This document shows positions 32,155 through 43,900 of a stretch of DNA of 64,000 nt, one piece after another. The notes beneath the pieces are model-generated. The model saw only the letters and a program-made list of their open reading frames with translations, searched no databases and was not told where the DNA came from. The stretch lies in NCBI GenBank assembly GCA_021234155.1, contig JAJEKV010000758.1, positions 30,951 through 94,950 of the forward strand, in the 5' to 3' direction. The translations under genes and the position numbers were made by a program. The stretch comes from Isoetes taiwanensis. Its lineage: Eukaryota; Streptophyta; Lycopodiopsida; Isoetales; Isoetaceae. The first letter of the stretch is position 1. Each line of letters begins with the position of its first letter.

Positions 32155-33000
32155 GTTTATCAACACGTGAAAACTTTCTAAAGAACTTCCCATGATATAT
32201 TTAACAAAATCTAGACTTATTCAAATCTAATAAATTTTCATCAATGATATAATGATAAGATTATATGACTTTCAACTCTTCTTGATTCTAATAATTTTAT
32301 TGGTTGATCCTTCTATCAAAATTGTCATAGTTACTAAAGCATAAAATTGCTTTCTAGACTAACTTTCGTTTCCGTCTATTAAGAATTAATTTTCCATATA
32401 ACTTTATACAATTAAAAAGTTTATGTTCTAAACATATATAAAGAAAGTTCTAGCTAGAAATAAATTAATTGATTACATTTATGTTTTAAAAAAAAATGAT
32501 GAATAATTTTTATTGATTTATTCATTTTCAATTTTTTTATTTCATGTAAAAAAAACTATCCAAAAAACTTGTTATTAAAATATAAACTTTATTATTCAAT
32601 CAATTTCGACCTGAAACTTTCTTACGATATTTTGAAAGTGCTAAATGTTTGTAAATTATAAAATTCTCATGATAGTTTAAAGTTAATCATTTATCAAACC
32701 ATCAAATTTCATTTACATCACTAAGAATTGAAATTTTATATTCTTGAAATGTCTAATTCTAAATAGATTATGTTGAAAATTAGTTTAGAAAGCAATTTTA
32801 TGCCTTTGATAACCATTATACTTTTAATGTAATGATAAACTTATATAATTAAGACTTGTAAAATTTTTTAAAATCAAGAATAATTATTAAACAATACATA
32901 TAATTTTATAATAGCATCCTTGAAGTGTTATCTATTAAATCTAAATAGGTCTAGGTTTTATTGAATATGTCATATGCGAATGTATAACCTCGTGTTCAAC
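32155..33000. mobile_element. AT-rich fold-back (inverted-repeat) element
   Basis: Two diverged arms in inverted orientation. The left arm includes CATAAAATTGCTTTCTA (about 32340-32356) and ATCTAGACTTATTCAAATCT (about 32208-32228). The right arm holds their complements at about 32778-32796 and 32938-32957. Intervening segments also pair, giving a structure over 800 bp long with a short A/T-rich centre near 32490-32580. No coding sequence. Consistent with an old fold-back or MITE-like element; exact ends and target duplication not resolved. Confidence 0.6.
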
Positions 33001-33371
33001 ATTTAAACTTGCAACAAAGTTTTTAGAACGTCTTGATTTGGAGTTCTTTCATGTTATATTTTTTTTTGCTTTAGTTTCAATTCTTGAGCAATACAAACAT
33101 GTACATATCTATTTATATTACCATAAGTTCACATTTTCTAATTTTTGATACTGCAGTCACCAGCGTAAGGACTTTATATTGTTATTCTTTGTTTCATATG
33201 GACTGCTGGCACGCAATTATTGCAATACTGGTACAAGTGTCTATCAGAGGTAAGTTACAAATTCATTAACTTTTTTTACAATTTCTTTCATATGGACTTC
33301 CACGCAGTTGCTAACCAGGTCTATGCTCACAACAAAAATCTTATATTTGTTTGAACAAATTAACGTATGGT

Positions 33372-33734
33372 CTAGAGCTTTGTTACAGAAACCGTACTTA
33401 AACCGCATCTCTTGTACATCCAATTAGAATCAAACTCCTCAATGGGCAGTTTGTCATAAAACCTCTCTAGAGGATATCTGTTACTCCCATCAACAAGAAA
33501 ATGTTGACCATGATCATTTGCCATCAATCTAAGCCTGCCCAAAGACTTTATGAAAGAATGACAATAGCAATTGGGTTCTAATTTACTAATGTTAAATCTC
33601 TCACTTAAAAAGTTTTTGGGGTTTTGGTTGATCTTAGGTGTGCCCTCGAGGGTGTGACTTTTGAAAGCAAAAAAACTCGTTTTTCGGGCAATACCTTTCT
33701 TTTCCGGCACTCTTTTCCCTTGCCTTGAAATCAT
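33372..33734 (-). CDS. uncharacterised open frame next to MULE
   Basis: A 120-codon minus-strand frame ending in FDSNWMYKRCGLSTVSVTKL; the same frame stays open upstream of its ATG to about 33800 (SPEKLAAAEFQRSHTFRM). Composition is plausible for protein (SLGRLRLMANDHGQHFLVDG) but I recognise no family. It could be a terminal exon of a gene disrupted by the MULE about 250 bp upstream, or chance. Confidence 0.25.
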   Translation of the reverse strand: MISRQGKRVPEKKGIARKTSFFAFKSHTLEGTPKINQNPKNFLSERFNISKLEPNCYCHSFIKSLGRLRLMANDHGQHFLVDGSNRYPLERFYDKLPIEEFDSNWMYKRCGLSTVSVTKL

Positions 33735-33984
33735 ACGAAATGTATGGGATCTTTGGAACTCTGCAGCAGCTAATTTCTCGGGGGAGGATCTAATTGATGA
33801 TGGTCAACTGGGTTTTAATGCAGACTGCTTGCTTCTTAGGGTTTGTGGTAGAAAAGAAGAGGATCGGGGATGGAGCTGAGAGCAAGAGCAGAAGCTGTAG
33901 AAAGGAAGAGGGGTGCATTCGAGTGACTCGGAGAGAGTGAATGGTTTTGTCATTGGTTTCGCCAGTTCTTGTCAGTTCATGCTT

Positions 33985-34229
33985 GGAACTCCGTATATCT
34001 CAAGCGGGATCTGGTTAATGTGGCCAGAAATCCCGATATCCACCACTCCATTGCCATACGCGCCATCCATCCGATTGATGGGCATGGGTTCTGGCTACCA
34101 TGCCCATTTATGTGGGCGGTAGTCTATCTTGAGGAAGCGACCATCGCGAGGATATCCATACTACTTCCCATGCCATGCCAAATCGCATTAGCGCAGCACG
34201 CCACCCGTACCTGCAAAAGGGACTTCAAT
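33985..34229 (+). repeat. MULE left terminal inverted repeat
   Basis: Starts GGAACTCC. Contains TCTGGTTAATGTGGCCAGAA at about 34008, the motif that is massively amplified inside the element. Confidence 0.9.
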
Positions 34230-35039
34230 CATTTGTTCACATTACACTGAAGAATGGATAGTTTGAACGAGATGGTTCTCCTCCAACCCGACGGGATGAA
34301 ATGCCTTGCTCTCGAAGAAATTCCATTTTGGATGAGAATTTGAAATCCCCTTCCATCCATTTCCCCTTGGGATCCTTCCCTTCGCCGGGTTGAATTAGAT
34401 GGGTTGTAGGAGATGGCTGACCAGCGTGTCGATAGGAGGTAGAAGAATAGCTTTCAATTGTTGGCTTCTCAATTATTTTTAGGAAAGGAGAAAACTACAT
34501 GCAGACAAATCAATTTCAGATCTCCCCATTCAAAGATCCTCCCGTGCCCGTTTTCAAAGGAAGGAAGGATTTGATATGGGAAATGGAAAATCACCACCAC
34601 AGTCCCAAATAAGTGGCTCTATTTACTTTATTCCCGCTGCTATATTCCAACTAATAGAGTTTTAGGACTTCATCAATGGGGAGCGAGAATTATCCGAGGG
34701 GTTCAATACTACATTTTATAAGCAATGGTCTCGGTCAAGAGAGAGTGGGCGGCAAAGAAGCAAATCAACGAAAGCAAGCCTATCTCAAGATCGTGAGGTA
34801 AGTTGTGTGGGTTAATGTGGCCATAACCCAATCTCTTATTTTTCTGGGGTGGGGGTAGTAGTGGTGGTTGGTCTACGTGACCTTTGGTGGTGGTTAATGG
34901 GCCTTAGTTAGTAGTGGTTGTTAATGTGGACTTACTTAGTAATAGTGGTTAATGTGGCCATATTATGCAAGTTAGTTAATGGCTTGTTAGTGCATATATG
35001 TTTGAATGTTTCCACATTAATTGAACTTTGGTTTTTTGT

Positions 35040-36710
35040 TTTAGCTTCTACTTTGTGGCTATGGTCCAAAAGATCTCAAGTAAGCAACCTCGTGAAGTAA
35101 GCACAAGACAACCAAAGCTATGGTTGCGGAAGCAAAGAGGATAGACCCATCATACTCAAAGAGGCAGAGGGGTATGAGCATCAAGAAAGGGTGTAGGTGC
35201 CATTTCACCATGAAGCAATTGTATTTGAAACAAGATGCACCAAAATAACCTTTCATGAGATGGAACACATTGATGTGGAAGGCAAAAGTATGTCATGGTG
35301 TTAATGACCCTCAATGTGCCAAGACCAGGCCGCAGAAGTAGCTCCTTGGTTATCAAAAGAGAAGAAAAGATTGGGCCAGGAATCAGTTGATCTGTAATCA
35401 CACCCACAGGGAGGTATCTGAGGCGGCATGAAGAGCAATGGGCTCTAAAAGAAGAGGATTGATCCGAATAATGTGAAGAATAGAGATCAATTCCTTCACA
35501 TGGATGATCTCTACAATTTGTCTAGGAAGATAGCATTGGACACTTGGATGTTACATGAAGAGCGTTGGTTTGAGTGTGGAGGATGTGGGTAGAATTGCAC
35601 CACGAATCGGTGTTCTTGTACCAAGAAGGTGTACCATTTACTCTAGGGATAATCACTCCCTTTCAAATGAAGATTCTCTTGGAACATGGCAAGAACAATC
35701 TTTGTAGCAATGGACTCAACTTTCAAGACAAGCGACCATTGCTATAGCTCCGTACACCTTGCTAGTATATCGATGACCATGGAAATGGTGTACCCGTTGC
35801 TTGGGTTCTCTCGTCCTAGCCCAGAGTAAGAGGACATCCGACCTTGGCTCTTTGCATTGAAGAATCACATCCATGGTGTGGATCCCACTTGGCAACCCTC
35901 TTGTTTTATTGTTGATGATGCCAAAGCAGAGATTAATGCATTGGAAAAGGTTTGGCGTAATTCTAGAATACAATTGTGCATTTGGCATGTGAGGAGAAAT
36001 TGGATGAAAATGCTCTTGAAGCATGTGAAGAACAAGAAGGTTAGAGGGGAGATGTTTAGGACCTTGCCCACATAATGTATAACACACATGTGGAAGCGGA
36101 TGGAAGATTTGGTAAGGATTATGTGGAGGCTTGTGAGAGGGAAGCTTTGAGGTTATTGGATGAGTTCAAGGAGAAATACAAATCTTGGAAAAGGGTTGTT
36201 AAGTACATGAACAGGACTTGGACTAAGAACATCACGACTTGGATCATTGCTACAAGAATCTATCCTCATACCAACCAAGAGACAAATCTTTGCTATAGAG
36301 GCTTATCACAACCAAATGAAAGAAAGCTAGGGGTTTGAAGCAGTGAGAGGTAGGAGGATTGATTGGTTGATCTACATGCTCACTTGTAGATTGGAAACAC
36401 ACCTTCTTTATGACGGGTTCAAGAAGGATGAGGGTTTCAAAGTGAATAAGAGAGGCGAGAGCACATAGTTGAGGCAAAGAATTATAGGGGCACGTGTCAT
36501 TCCCGATGAAATTTGTTAGATGGTTGAACTTCAAAGAAGGGAGGGCGAAGTGTGGAGTCAAAATATGGATGCTTGGGATGAAAGCCGAGAGGTCGCGGCC
36601 CTACCTTGTGGATGTCGCGACATGAGCATTGGTCATCTTGTGGCTGCCCTTGGGGTATGAAAGGTAACATCTGCAAACACCAGGTCAAAGTGATCAAATG
36701 ATGGCCAAGT
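35040..36710 (+). pseudogene. MULE/FAR1-type transposase with SWIM zinc finger, heavily broken
   Basis: Blocks in order: RGMSIKKGCRCHFTMKQLYL (35167-35227), which matches the N-terminal R-G-h-S-KKGC-C-F segment of plant MULE-type proteins; a degenerate M-DSTF segment (about 35710-35730); WQPSCFIVDDAKAEINALEK and LCIWHVRRNWMKMLLKHV (35889-36020), the MULE core with D and C..WH; TWTKNITTWI and the PHTNQET segment; RRIDWLIYMLTC; then a perfect C-x-C-Xn-C-x-H SWIM finger CGCPWGMKGNICKHQVKVIK (36639-36698). Many stops and frameshifts intervene. The enzyme would bind the TIRs and cut the element out. Homologues of this type are related to FAR1/FHY3 regulators. Upstream, an exon with donor GTAAGT near 34796 may be a leader. 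Confidence 0.85.
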
Positions 36711-37390
36711 ATAGTGAGGAGGACATTTTAAGGGTTTGTGAAACATTGCATGGTTCTCAAACTAAGCGGTTTGGAGAACTTGAGGGCATTTGGAGGCATA
36801 ACGATGATGGTTTTCTTGATAAGCGGGGCACCATCTAGTCGAGGAGGATACTTGCACATTGGTGACCGGATTGGAGGATGACAATGGTGAGGGAGAAGAT
36901 TGTACACGAGGATGGCATTGGTGAGGAGAAGATTTCCCCCACCACAAGAATTGAGAGTAGCATAAATGCGAGCATGGCGCATTGGGGAGACCATATCTAG
37001 TAGCCCACAAGTTGCTTTGGAGGCAGATTTCCTCCACGGGAGCTTACTTTGAAGTTGGAGAGATTGACCACTTGCAAGTTAGAACCTTTGTTCTTTGCAC
37101 CGGTCTACCCATCATGGAGGATTTCAATGGAAAAACATTGGTCGGCCCGGTTCCATGCGTGGAGTGTGTCGGAAGAGGCAAAAAGAAGGTTGTTGGTTCT
37201 AGCGTGTTTTGGCGAGTGTGAAGGGCACCTTCAAGAGTGAAGGTTGTGGCCAAACAAACACATGCCTTTTATAAAGTTATGTGTCTTTTATAAATGCAAT
37301 GTAGACACACCTTGCCCTAAGAAAAATAAAAAGAAATTGCACATTTCGTTTTACGTGTATTTAACATTGTTTAGTGTTTATTTAACACCT

Positions 37391-38395
37391 TTGGTTGCCA
37401 CATTAACCCATTTTGGTTAATGTGGCCCACATAATCTTGGCCACATTAACCAAATTGGGTTAATGTGGCATTTTATGAATCTTAGCCACATTAACCCATT
37501 TTTGGTTAATGTGGCCACTATAAACTCTTGGCCACATTAACCAAATTGGGCTAATGTGGCCACATGAATCTTGGCCACATTTGGCCACATTAACCAAATT
37601 GGGTTAATGTGGCCACATGAAGTGTTGACCACATTTACCAAATTGGGTAAATGTGGCCACATGAAGTGTTGGCCACATTAACCCATTTTGGTTAGTGTGG
37701 CCACATGAACTCCTGGCCACATTAACCAAATTGGGTTAATGTGGCCACATGAAGTTGTGGCCACATAAACCAAATTGGGTTAATGTGGCCACATGAAGTC
37801 TTGGCCACATTAACCCATTTTGGTTAATGTGGCCACATGAACTCTTGGCCACATTAACCAAATTGGGCTAATGTGGCCACATGAAGTCTTGGCCACATTT
37901 GGCCACATTAACCAAATTGGGTTAATGTGGCCACATGATGGAGCATAGGTGGCCACATTAACCAATGGCATGGCTTTCAGTGGCCACATAGGTGGCCATG
38001 GCTTTCAGTGGCCGCATAGGTGGCCATGGCTTTCAGTGGCCACATTAATGTGGCCACATTAACCAAATTGGATTAATGTGGCCACATAAACCCATGACCA
38101 CATTAACCCATTTTGGTTAATGTGGCCATATTAACCCATGGCCACATTAACCCATTCTGGTTAATGTGGCCATATTAACCCATGGCCACATTAACCCATG
38201 GCGACATTAAACCATAATGGTTAATGTGGCCCTTTGCCATGGCCACATTAAACCAATGTCACATTAACCCGGTGGCCACATTAACCAATGTTCGGGGTAA
38301 ATGTGCTGTCATGGTGGGTTAATATTGCATCATGGTGGGTTAATGTTGCCTATCATGGTGGGTTAATGTGCCTATCAATGGGACGTAACCCACAT
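37391..38395. repeat. palindromic minisatellite (GGTTAATGTGGCCA / complement), array A
   Basis: Dozens of alternating copies of TGGCCACATTAACC and GGTTAATGTGGCCA separated by short spacers such as AAATTG or CATTTT, so each 35-45 bp unit is itself an inverted repeat (for example GGCCACATTAACC, four bases, GGTTAATGTGGCC). Spacers ATGAA(G/C)T(C/G)TTGG link units. No coding. The core equals a motif in the TIRs and near 34800-34970, so the array seems to have grown from a subterminal motif of the element. Confidence 0.95.
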
Positions 38396-38471
38396 GTTTT
38401 GCAATGGATGCTCTTCTTCATTCATCTGTTTTCTGATATAGTTTTGTGTTGAAGCATTTGGGAGCGGGCTA

Positions 38472-39003
38472 TGGAAAGAATGCTCCAAAGTTTGAACGAG
38501 ATTCAATCCGAATTTGAGGATTCGTGGAGCGAGACAAATATGGAGCCGGTGTTTACGGTAAGGCTACATTTGTTGCAGTTTCTAAAGTATGCTCCAAAGA
38601 GTTTCTTATTGTTTGGATGTTGTAAATTGGTGTAGGGTTTGTGGAAAAGCTTTCAACCAGATGGAATCCCAGAAAACACCCCAACCCGGATGAGGAGGAA
38701 TTTGGGAGGCTATGTACAACCTAATGAAGAAGGTTAAGAAATACATGATTGGTGAGTGGGCAATGAAGCATCCCTTTGGAGACCAAAGGTTGACTCGTGG
38801 GATGAGGGCTCGTCTTGAAGAGATGCGCCAAGTCCTGGAGGCACCACAAGAAAAGCACAATCAAGATGATCTTGGATGGAGCGATAATGTGGCCCGATAT
38901 ACTCGACATGACTTTTTGGTTCAAAGGAGATGGTGAGGTGGAGGACTTCACAACGGAAACCATCGATGATGCTCATCAGCAGTACAAAGAGTTGTTTTGT
39001 TGA
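38472..39003 (+). pseudogene. second coding-like segment of the MULE, unassigned
   Basis: An exon-like stretch starts ATGGAAAGAATGCTCCAAAG (38472) and reads MERMLQSLNEIQSEFEDSW with a GTAAGG donor near 38560 and a TGTAG acceptor near 38636. Downstream frames (38712-38936 and 38815-39003) give YMIGEWAMKHPFGDQRLTRG and DFTTETIDDAHQQYKELFC. The segment lies between the two minisatellite arrays. No family recognised; possibly a MULE accessory gene or captured host piece. Frames shift between the pieces. Confidence 0.35.
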
Positions 39004-39122
39004 TGCACGGTTTGTTTAGTGTTTGTTTAGTGTCCGATAACTACGATATACTTTGCTTCCATAAGCAGGGGAACCTATGTATGGTTAAATGGTTGGTTAA
39101 TGTCGTTAATAGTCAATGGTTG

Positions 39123-39158
39123 GTACATGAACAGGGCTTGGACTAAGAACATCACGAC
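39123..39158 (+). repeat. duplicated piece of transposase coding region
   Basis: The 36-base segment from GTACATGAACAGG to AACATCACGAC matches 36204-36239 in the transposase with one difference (G for A). It sits at the start of minisatellite array B, showing internal copying within the element. Confidence 0.85.
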
Positions 39159-39164
39159 ATAAAC

Positions 39165-39715
39165 CCATGGCCACATTAAGTCCATCATCACATTTACCCT
39201 TTTTTGGTTAATGTGGCCACGTGATTGATGGCCACATTAACCCATAACATTAACCCATTTTGGTTAATGTGGCCACACGATCATGGCCACATTAACCCAT
39301 GGCCACATAAACCCATGGCCACATTAACCCATTTTGGTTAATGTGGCCACATTAACCCATGGTCACATTAAACCATGGCCACATTAACCCATTTTGGTTA
39401 ATGTGGCCACATTAAGCCCATCATCACATTTACCCAGCATCATCAAACCATAATGGTTAATGTGGCCACCTTAAGTCATGGCTACATTAACCATGGCCAA
39501 TTAAACCATAATGGTTAATGTGGCCACCTTAAGTCATGGCTACATTAAACCATAATGGTTAATGTGGCCACCTTAAGTCATGGCTACATTAACCATAACG
39601 GTTAATGTGGCCACCTTAAGTCATGGCTACATTAACCATGGCCACATTAAACCATAGTGGTTAATGTGGCCACTATAAACCATGGCTACATTAACCATGG
39701 CCACATTTCAAAGGT
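39165..39715. repeat. palindromic minisatellite, array B
   Basis: Same GGTTAATGTGGCCA / TGGCCACATTAACC motifs as array A, with a subfamily unit GGTTAATGTGGCCACCTTAA then GTCATGGCTACATTAACCAT repeated several times around 39455-39640. Followed by an (AT)-rich duplication TATAATATAATATAT at 39714-39770. Confidence 0.95.
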
Positions 39716-40704
39716 ATAATATAATATATATATATTTCGATAGTATAATATAATATATTTCAAAGGTATACAAGGCTAATGGTAATTCAATGCGAAACAA
39801 CTTCAATCTGAAACAACTTCAATCACCGCATGGCCTCTGCTGGACGGCTCTCGCCGGTAACCAGGGCCGCGGATATGGATTCCACCACAACATGTGGTCG
39901 AGGACTTCGCAAAGACTTGCATCCCACCGCGGCACATCTTTGATGAGGCGCTTCTTCTCAACTGGCAGTGTCTCATGGGTTTAACAAAGCGGGGCTTGGT
40001 GTTGCCCCTCGCCGGGGAAGTCCAAAGCCGGCAATTTCTTCAATGCCTTGGCCACGGATAATGCGCATTTTCAATTCATATTGTATCATTGCTCGATCAT
40101 TGTCCTATCATTGTCATCCATGTAATGCGTACGGTTCAAATTGATCTCACCTTTCTCCACTCTCTCTCCGTATAAATAAAGCGTGTAGCTACAATGATTA
40201 TCACAACAACAAATAAACAATTCATATGAAGGGAAAACAAGCGGATGCTCACTTGTAAATGTGTGGATCTTTATTATCCTCGAAGAATTGTTCAACGCGA
40301 TCCTCGAGCTCATTCAAGTTGTACCACAACATCTTCAATAGTGTGAACATTAGAGTAGGTGACTTCAAAAAAGTTTGCGTCCCTCACCATCTTTCAGCCC
40401 GATTCCTTGATCTCAACCGAATTGAAACCCAATGAATTGCCTTAAACCCTAACCCACGGCATCCCATATATACCCTAAACCCATGACCGTTGTAGTGACC
40501 GTTGTGATGGACATTTTGAAAATCTATGGCCACATTAACCCCAACGATCGATGGCCACATTAACCGTGGGTGACCATGTGACATTACGTGGCAGGAAGTC
40601 AAATAAAATCGTCTAATTCGCTTGGTATGGCAAGGTACGTGGCCGGGCCGTTGAAGTTGAAGGGACAGAAAGCGATGATATGACTGGAGGACAGAAATAT
40701 TCGG

Positions 40705-40949
40705 TTCAAGGGACTTCTGCAGGTACGGTTGGCAGGTTGCAGTTAATGCGGATTTGGCATGGCATGGGAAGTAGCATGGGATATCCCGCATGGCTGCTCT
40801 CGCATGGCATCCCGCTGCCCCATGAATGGGGCATGGCGGCGAGAACCCATGCCCATCAATCGGATGGATGGAGTGCATGGCGATGCGGTGGTGGATATCG
40901 GGATTTCTGGCCACATTAACCAAATCCCGCTTGAGATATACGGAGTTCC
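40705..40949 (-). repeat. MULE right terminal inverted repeat
   Basis: Inverted counterpart of the left TIR, ending GGAGTTCC, then the second target copy GTTCATGCTT. It also carries CTGGCCACATTAACCA. A 268-codon minus-strand frame crosses this TIR into the flank; it is not a gene. Confidence 0.9.
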
Positions 40950-40959
40950 GTTCATGCTT

Positions 40960-43900
40960 GGAGACGGTGCCATTGGTTTCGACAGTTCTTGCCACATTTT
41001 TTGTTGACTGTTTTTTTCTACGGGTGCATGCAACCCCAGCTCTTCCTTTATTGGCGTGAACAGGTAAGTATTTTCTGCTCTGAGCTTCCACGATTTTTGA
41101 CATGCCATCTCTGCTGAGCTCTAAAACATGGCATTCGAATGTCAAGGTGGCAGCAAGATATTTTGTCCGTGAAATGGTAGCAGCTTTCAATGGCCTTGAG
41201 CTAATCTACAGGTGCATGCAATCCCAACGCTGTTTATTCCGTCTTCATATTTCGGACCCATTTCTACTTATTCTGTCTTCATAGGTCGGTTTTTTACTAA
41301 GAATCGCCAGCTTTTCTGTGCTTGGAACCGCAGCAAAACCTGTGACTCCTCTGCACCTTCTTATAAAAACATGTATTGTTTTTGTGCATTCTTACCAAAA
41401 CGAATGAATCCAACTGCGGATCCCTTTTTATCAGATTTTCCAGAGCAGACAACTCGGGTCCTGTTCTCGGGTTCACTCTTTATCAGGTTTTCCAGATCCA
41501 GGATAGGCAACAAATGTATAGTGTACTACACACTTCCAAAAGTGCTATATCTACTATCTCACCTTCATTTCTTCATTTGATTTTTTAATGTTTATAGCAA
41601 AGCCTTTTTGAGAGCTTGAGGGAGATTTTCAAAAGATTTGAATTGGGGCAGAATGAACGATCCGCCATGGCATTTAGGTACCTTCTCTGTACCCCTCTAT
41701 TTTAGATTTTTATAACGCCGATTACCATGTTTTCTTCAAAATGCAGAGGCAGTTGGGGATCTGGAGAGTAAATTGCATGCTAGAATTAACTGTTAAGCAA
41801 GGCCTCATCCAGTTTGTTTGCTTCCTAATACATTGTTATGGAGCTTCACCATTCTGCAGATTGTGTAATAACTTTGTACCATTTGCTGGTTAATCTGGCA
41901 TTTTTTTATAAACGATGCATGTTAGGCATCTGCCAGGTTCATGCATCCTATATTATTTCTGGGATTGAAAATCTAATCCTTTTGAAAGGATCCTTTTTTT
42001 GAGGAATTCTGGAAAGCATCTATATATTTTGATTTAGATTAGCGACATCTGCAACAATCTGTCCTGCTTTGCTTTGCTTTGCTTTGTCTTGGAAAGCATT
42101 TTAGATTACAGTTGGTGCAGAGCTAGGCCACTTTTGCAAGATTCCTGAATCACATTCAGGGAAAGTTTTGATGGTGCAGGACCATTTTTGTAAGTTACAA
42201 ATACATTTTATTATAGATTTTGTTATAGTTCTTATTTCTAAAGCATTTTGTATCATAAAACTCTGCGTGCCTCTGTGTCCTTTCTGCCCAGTATTCCATC
42301 TAGCACATGCCATCATCCATGCAGGAACAAAGGAAGTCGCTATATTCTATGGAAAGTTCTGTTCTGTGGTTCCTAGATTACCATGTTTTAAACTCCTGTT
42401 TTGTATGGAATTGTTGTACTTGCCATCCACAATTTGTCATTGAAGTATGAACGAAGCATAGGTGGTTTTTAAGAGGTGATTGAGGTTGGTGGTTTAGGAT
42501 AAATGATCCTGGATTTGTCTGTATTACTTGGAAACTCTAATGGTTTAACAGAGCATTTACTTTGGACCCTGTTGTGTTACTTCACATGTAAAACCATGGC
42601 AATTGCAGATGAACGAAGCAAGGTGGTTTTTAAACTCTACATACAAGTGGTTTTTAAACTCTACAAGGGAGACATGCCTGATTATATCTCGAGTAGGTAA
42701 ATTATTTATTTCCATTACTTTTCTTGCTGTTCTTGCTATGCTTGCTACTTTGTATGTTCCTTATTGTTGTTGTGGTTTATGCTTCATTGATTTTGCAGTG
42801 CTCTACAAAAACCATAAATGACAAGAAGGCACAATGTGGAGTTGTCCTTATCTGTTGACAAGTTGTCTTTATCTATTGTAGTCACTTAAGATGCCATGAA
42901 TAGGCGTGTGTAGAACCTAGAGAACAGGTAAATCAAAGGACTTTGTTGTCCATAAGATGTAAGCATCTATTTTTGGGTTGCCCCTAAGGGGGCAAACCCT
43001 TGTTTATGTGGGTTTGTGGCATATTATAGGTATATGCCAGTATATGCTTGGAATATGCCTATGACTGCTCAAAACCCGTTATTGGCTGTAAACTCTCGGT
43101 CGTTTTTCGTTGTTAGGCAGCCACTCTTGAAATTGGCTAACGGAGGCCGATTTAGTATCACGGCAAATAAGAATACTACTGGCCACAAAACCAACTAAAT
43201 AAAGCGACAAGGCTGATTTAGATATGGGCATCCCTTGCCAATTTGGGCTTTGTGCTTATTGCTTTTGTGTTTAGGAGGCCTTTTTTTGAATTTTGCTCCG
43301 GCTTCAAATCTTGAGAAAGAAGGTCTTTGGATCTGCCATTCGTTATCGTCGTGGCAGGTTAGCATCTAGAATGATGACGATTGTCACTTCTCTTTTAAAT
43401 GACTCCATTTTTATTTAGGGTTGGGATTTACCGCGGTGTTGCTGCCATTGTTACGTATTTCGTTGTTCATTGGAATTGATTATTCATTTTGGCTTTCTTT
43501 TTTCATGTAAGGCATCAATCTGGTTTGTGGTGTGAACAAATGTAAAGCGACCCGACCAATTATGTAATGCCATAGCGTTACGGTGTTTCATTTTGTTCGA
43601 TTAATGCGCGGATGCAAATTCCTCAAAAGCGCTTTGCGAGATTGGTACAAAAAATTAGGCGGAATATTTGGCGAAATGGGGTGCTTGCGGTGGCAACTAG
43701 TCGGCCAAGGATGATAGAACTAGCAATACGTATCATTCAAAGCGATCTCATCGCCGCATAAAATCTCCAACCAAGCTAAAGTCACCGGCAATCTCCTTCA
43801 AGTTGGCCACAAGGCGCCAACTATAGCAATTTGACATCCTTATTTTTGCATCTTGAGGAGGACAACATGAGGATATTGTAGGCTCACGGGATTTTCCAAT

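Larger units (their letters stand above)
33985..40949 (+). mobile_element. Mutator-like element (MULE), complete with TIRs and 10-bp TSD
   Basis: Long terminal inverted repeats of about 245 bp (33985-34229 and 40705-40949) share GGAACTCCGTATATCTCAAG, the segment CCAGAAATCCCGATATCCAC, and an inner CCGTACCTGCA segment. The perfect direct repeat GTTCATGCTT flanks the element (33975-33984 and 40950-40959). TIRs over 100 bp with a 9-11 bp duplication are diagnostic of Mutator-like transposons. Inside lie a decayed transposase (35040-36710), a palindromic minisatellite (37391-38395 and 39150-39715), and a second coding-like segment between the arrays. The element is 6,965 bp. Autonomy is lost because the transposase is broken. 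Confidence 0.9.

Noticed and set aside
37391-39715. Possible CRISPR-like array
   Set aside because: Repeats are palindromic and regularly alternating but spacers are short and also repetitive, the genome is eukaryotic and no cas genes exist; it is a minisatellite.
40384-41190. 268-codon minus-strand open frame
   Set aside because: It runs through the right MULE TIR, the target duplication and the flank, so it crosses an element border. Composition is rich in His, Cys and Arg with no domain; chance frame.
42979-42992. GC-rich hairpin GCCCCTAAGGGGGC as a Helitron end
   Set aside because: No CTRR follows at the right distance on either strand.
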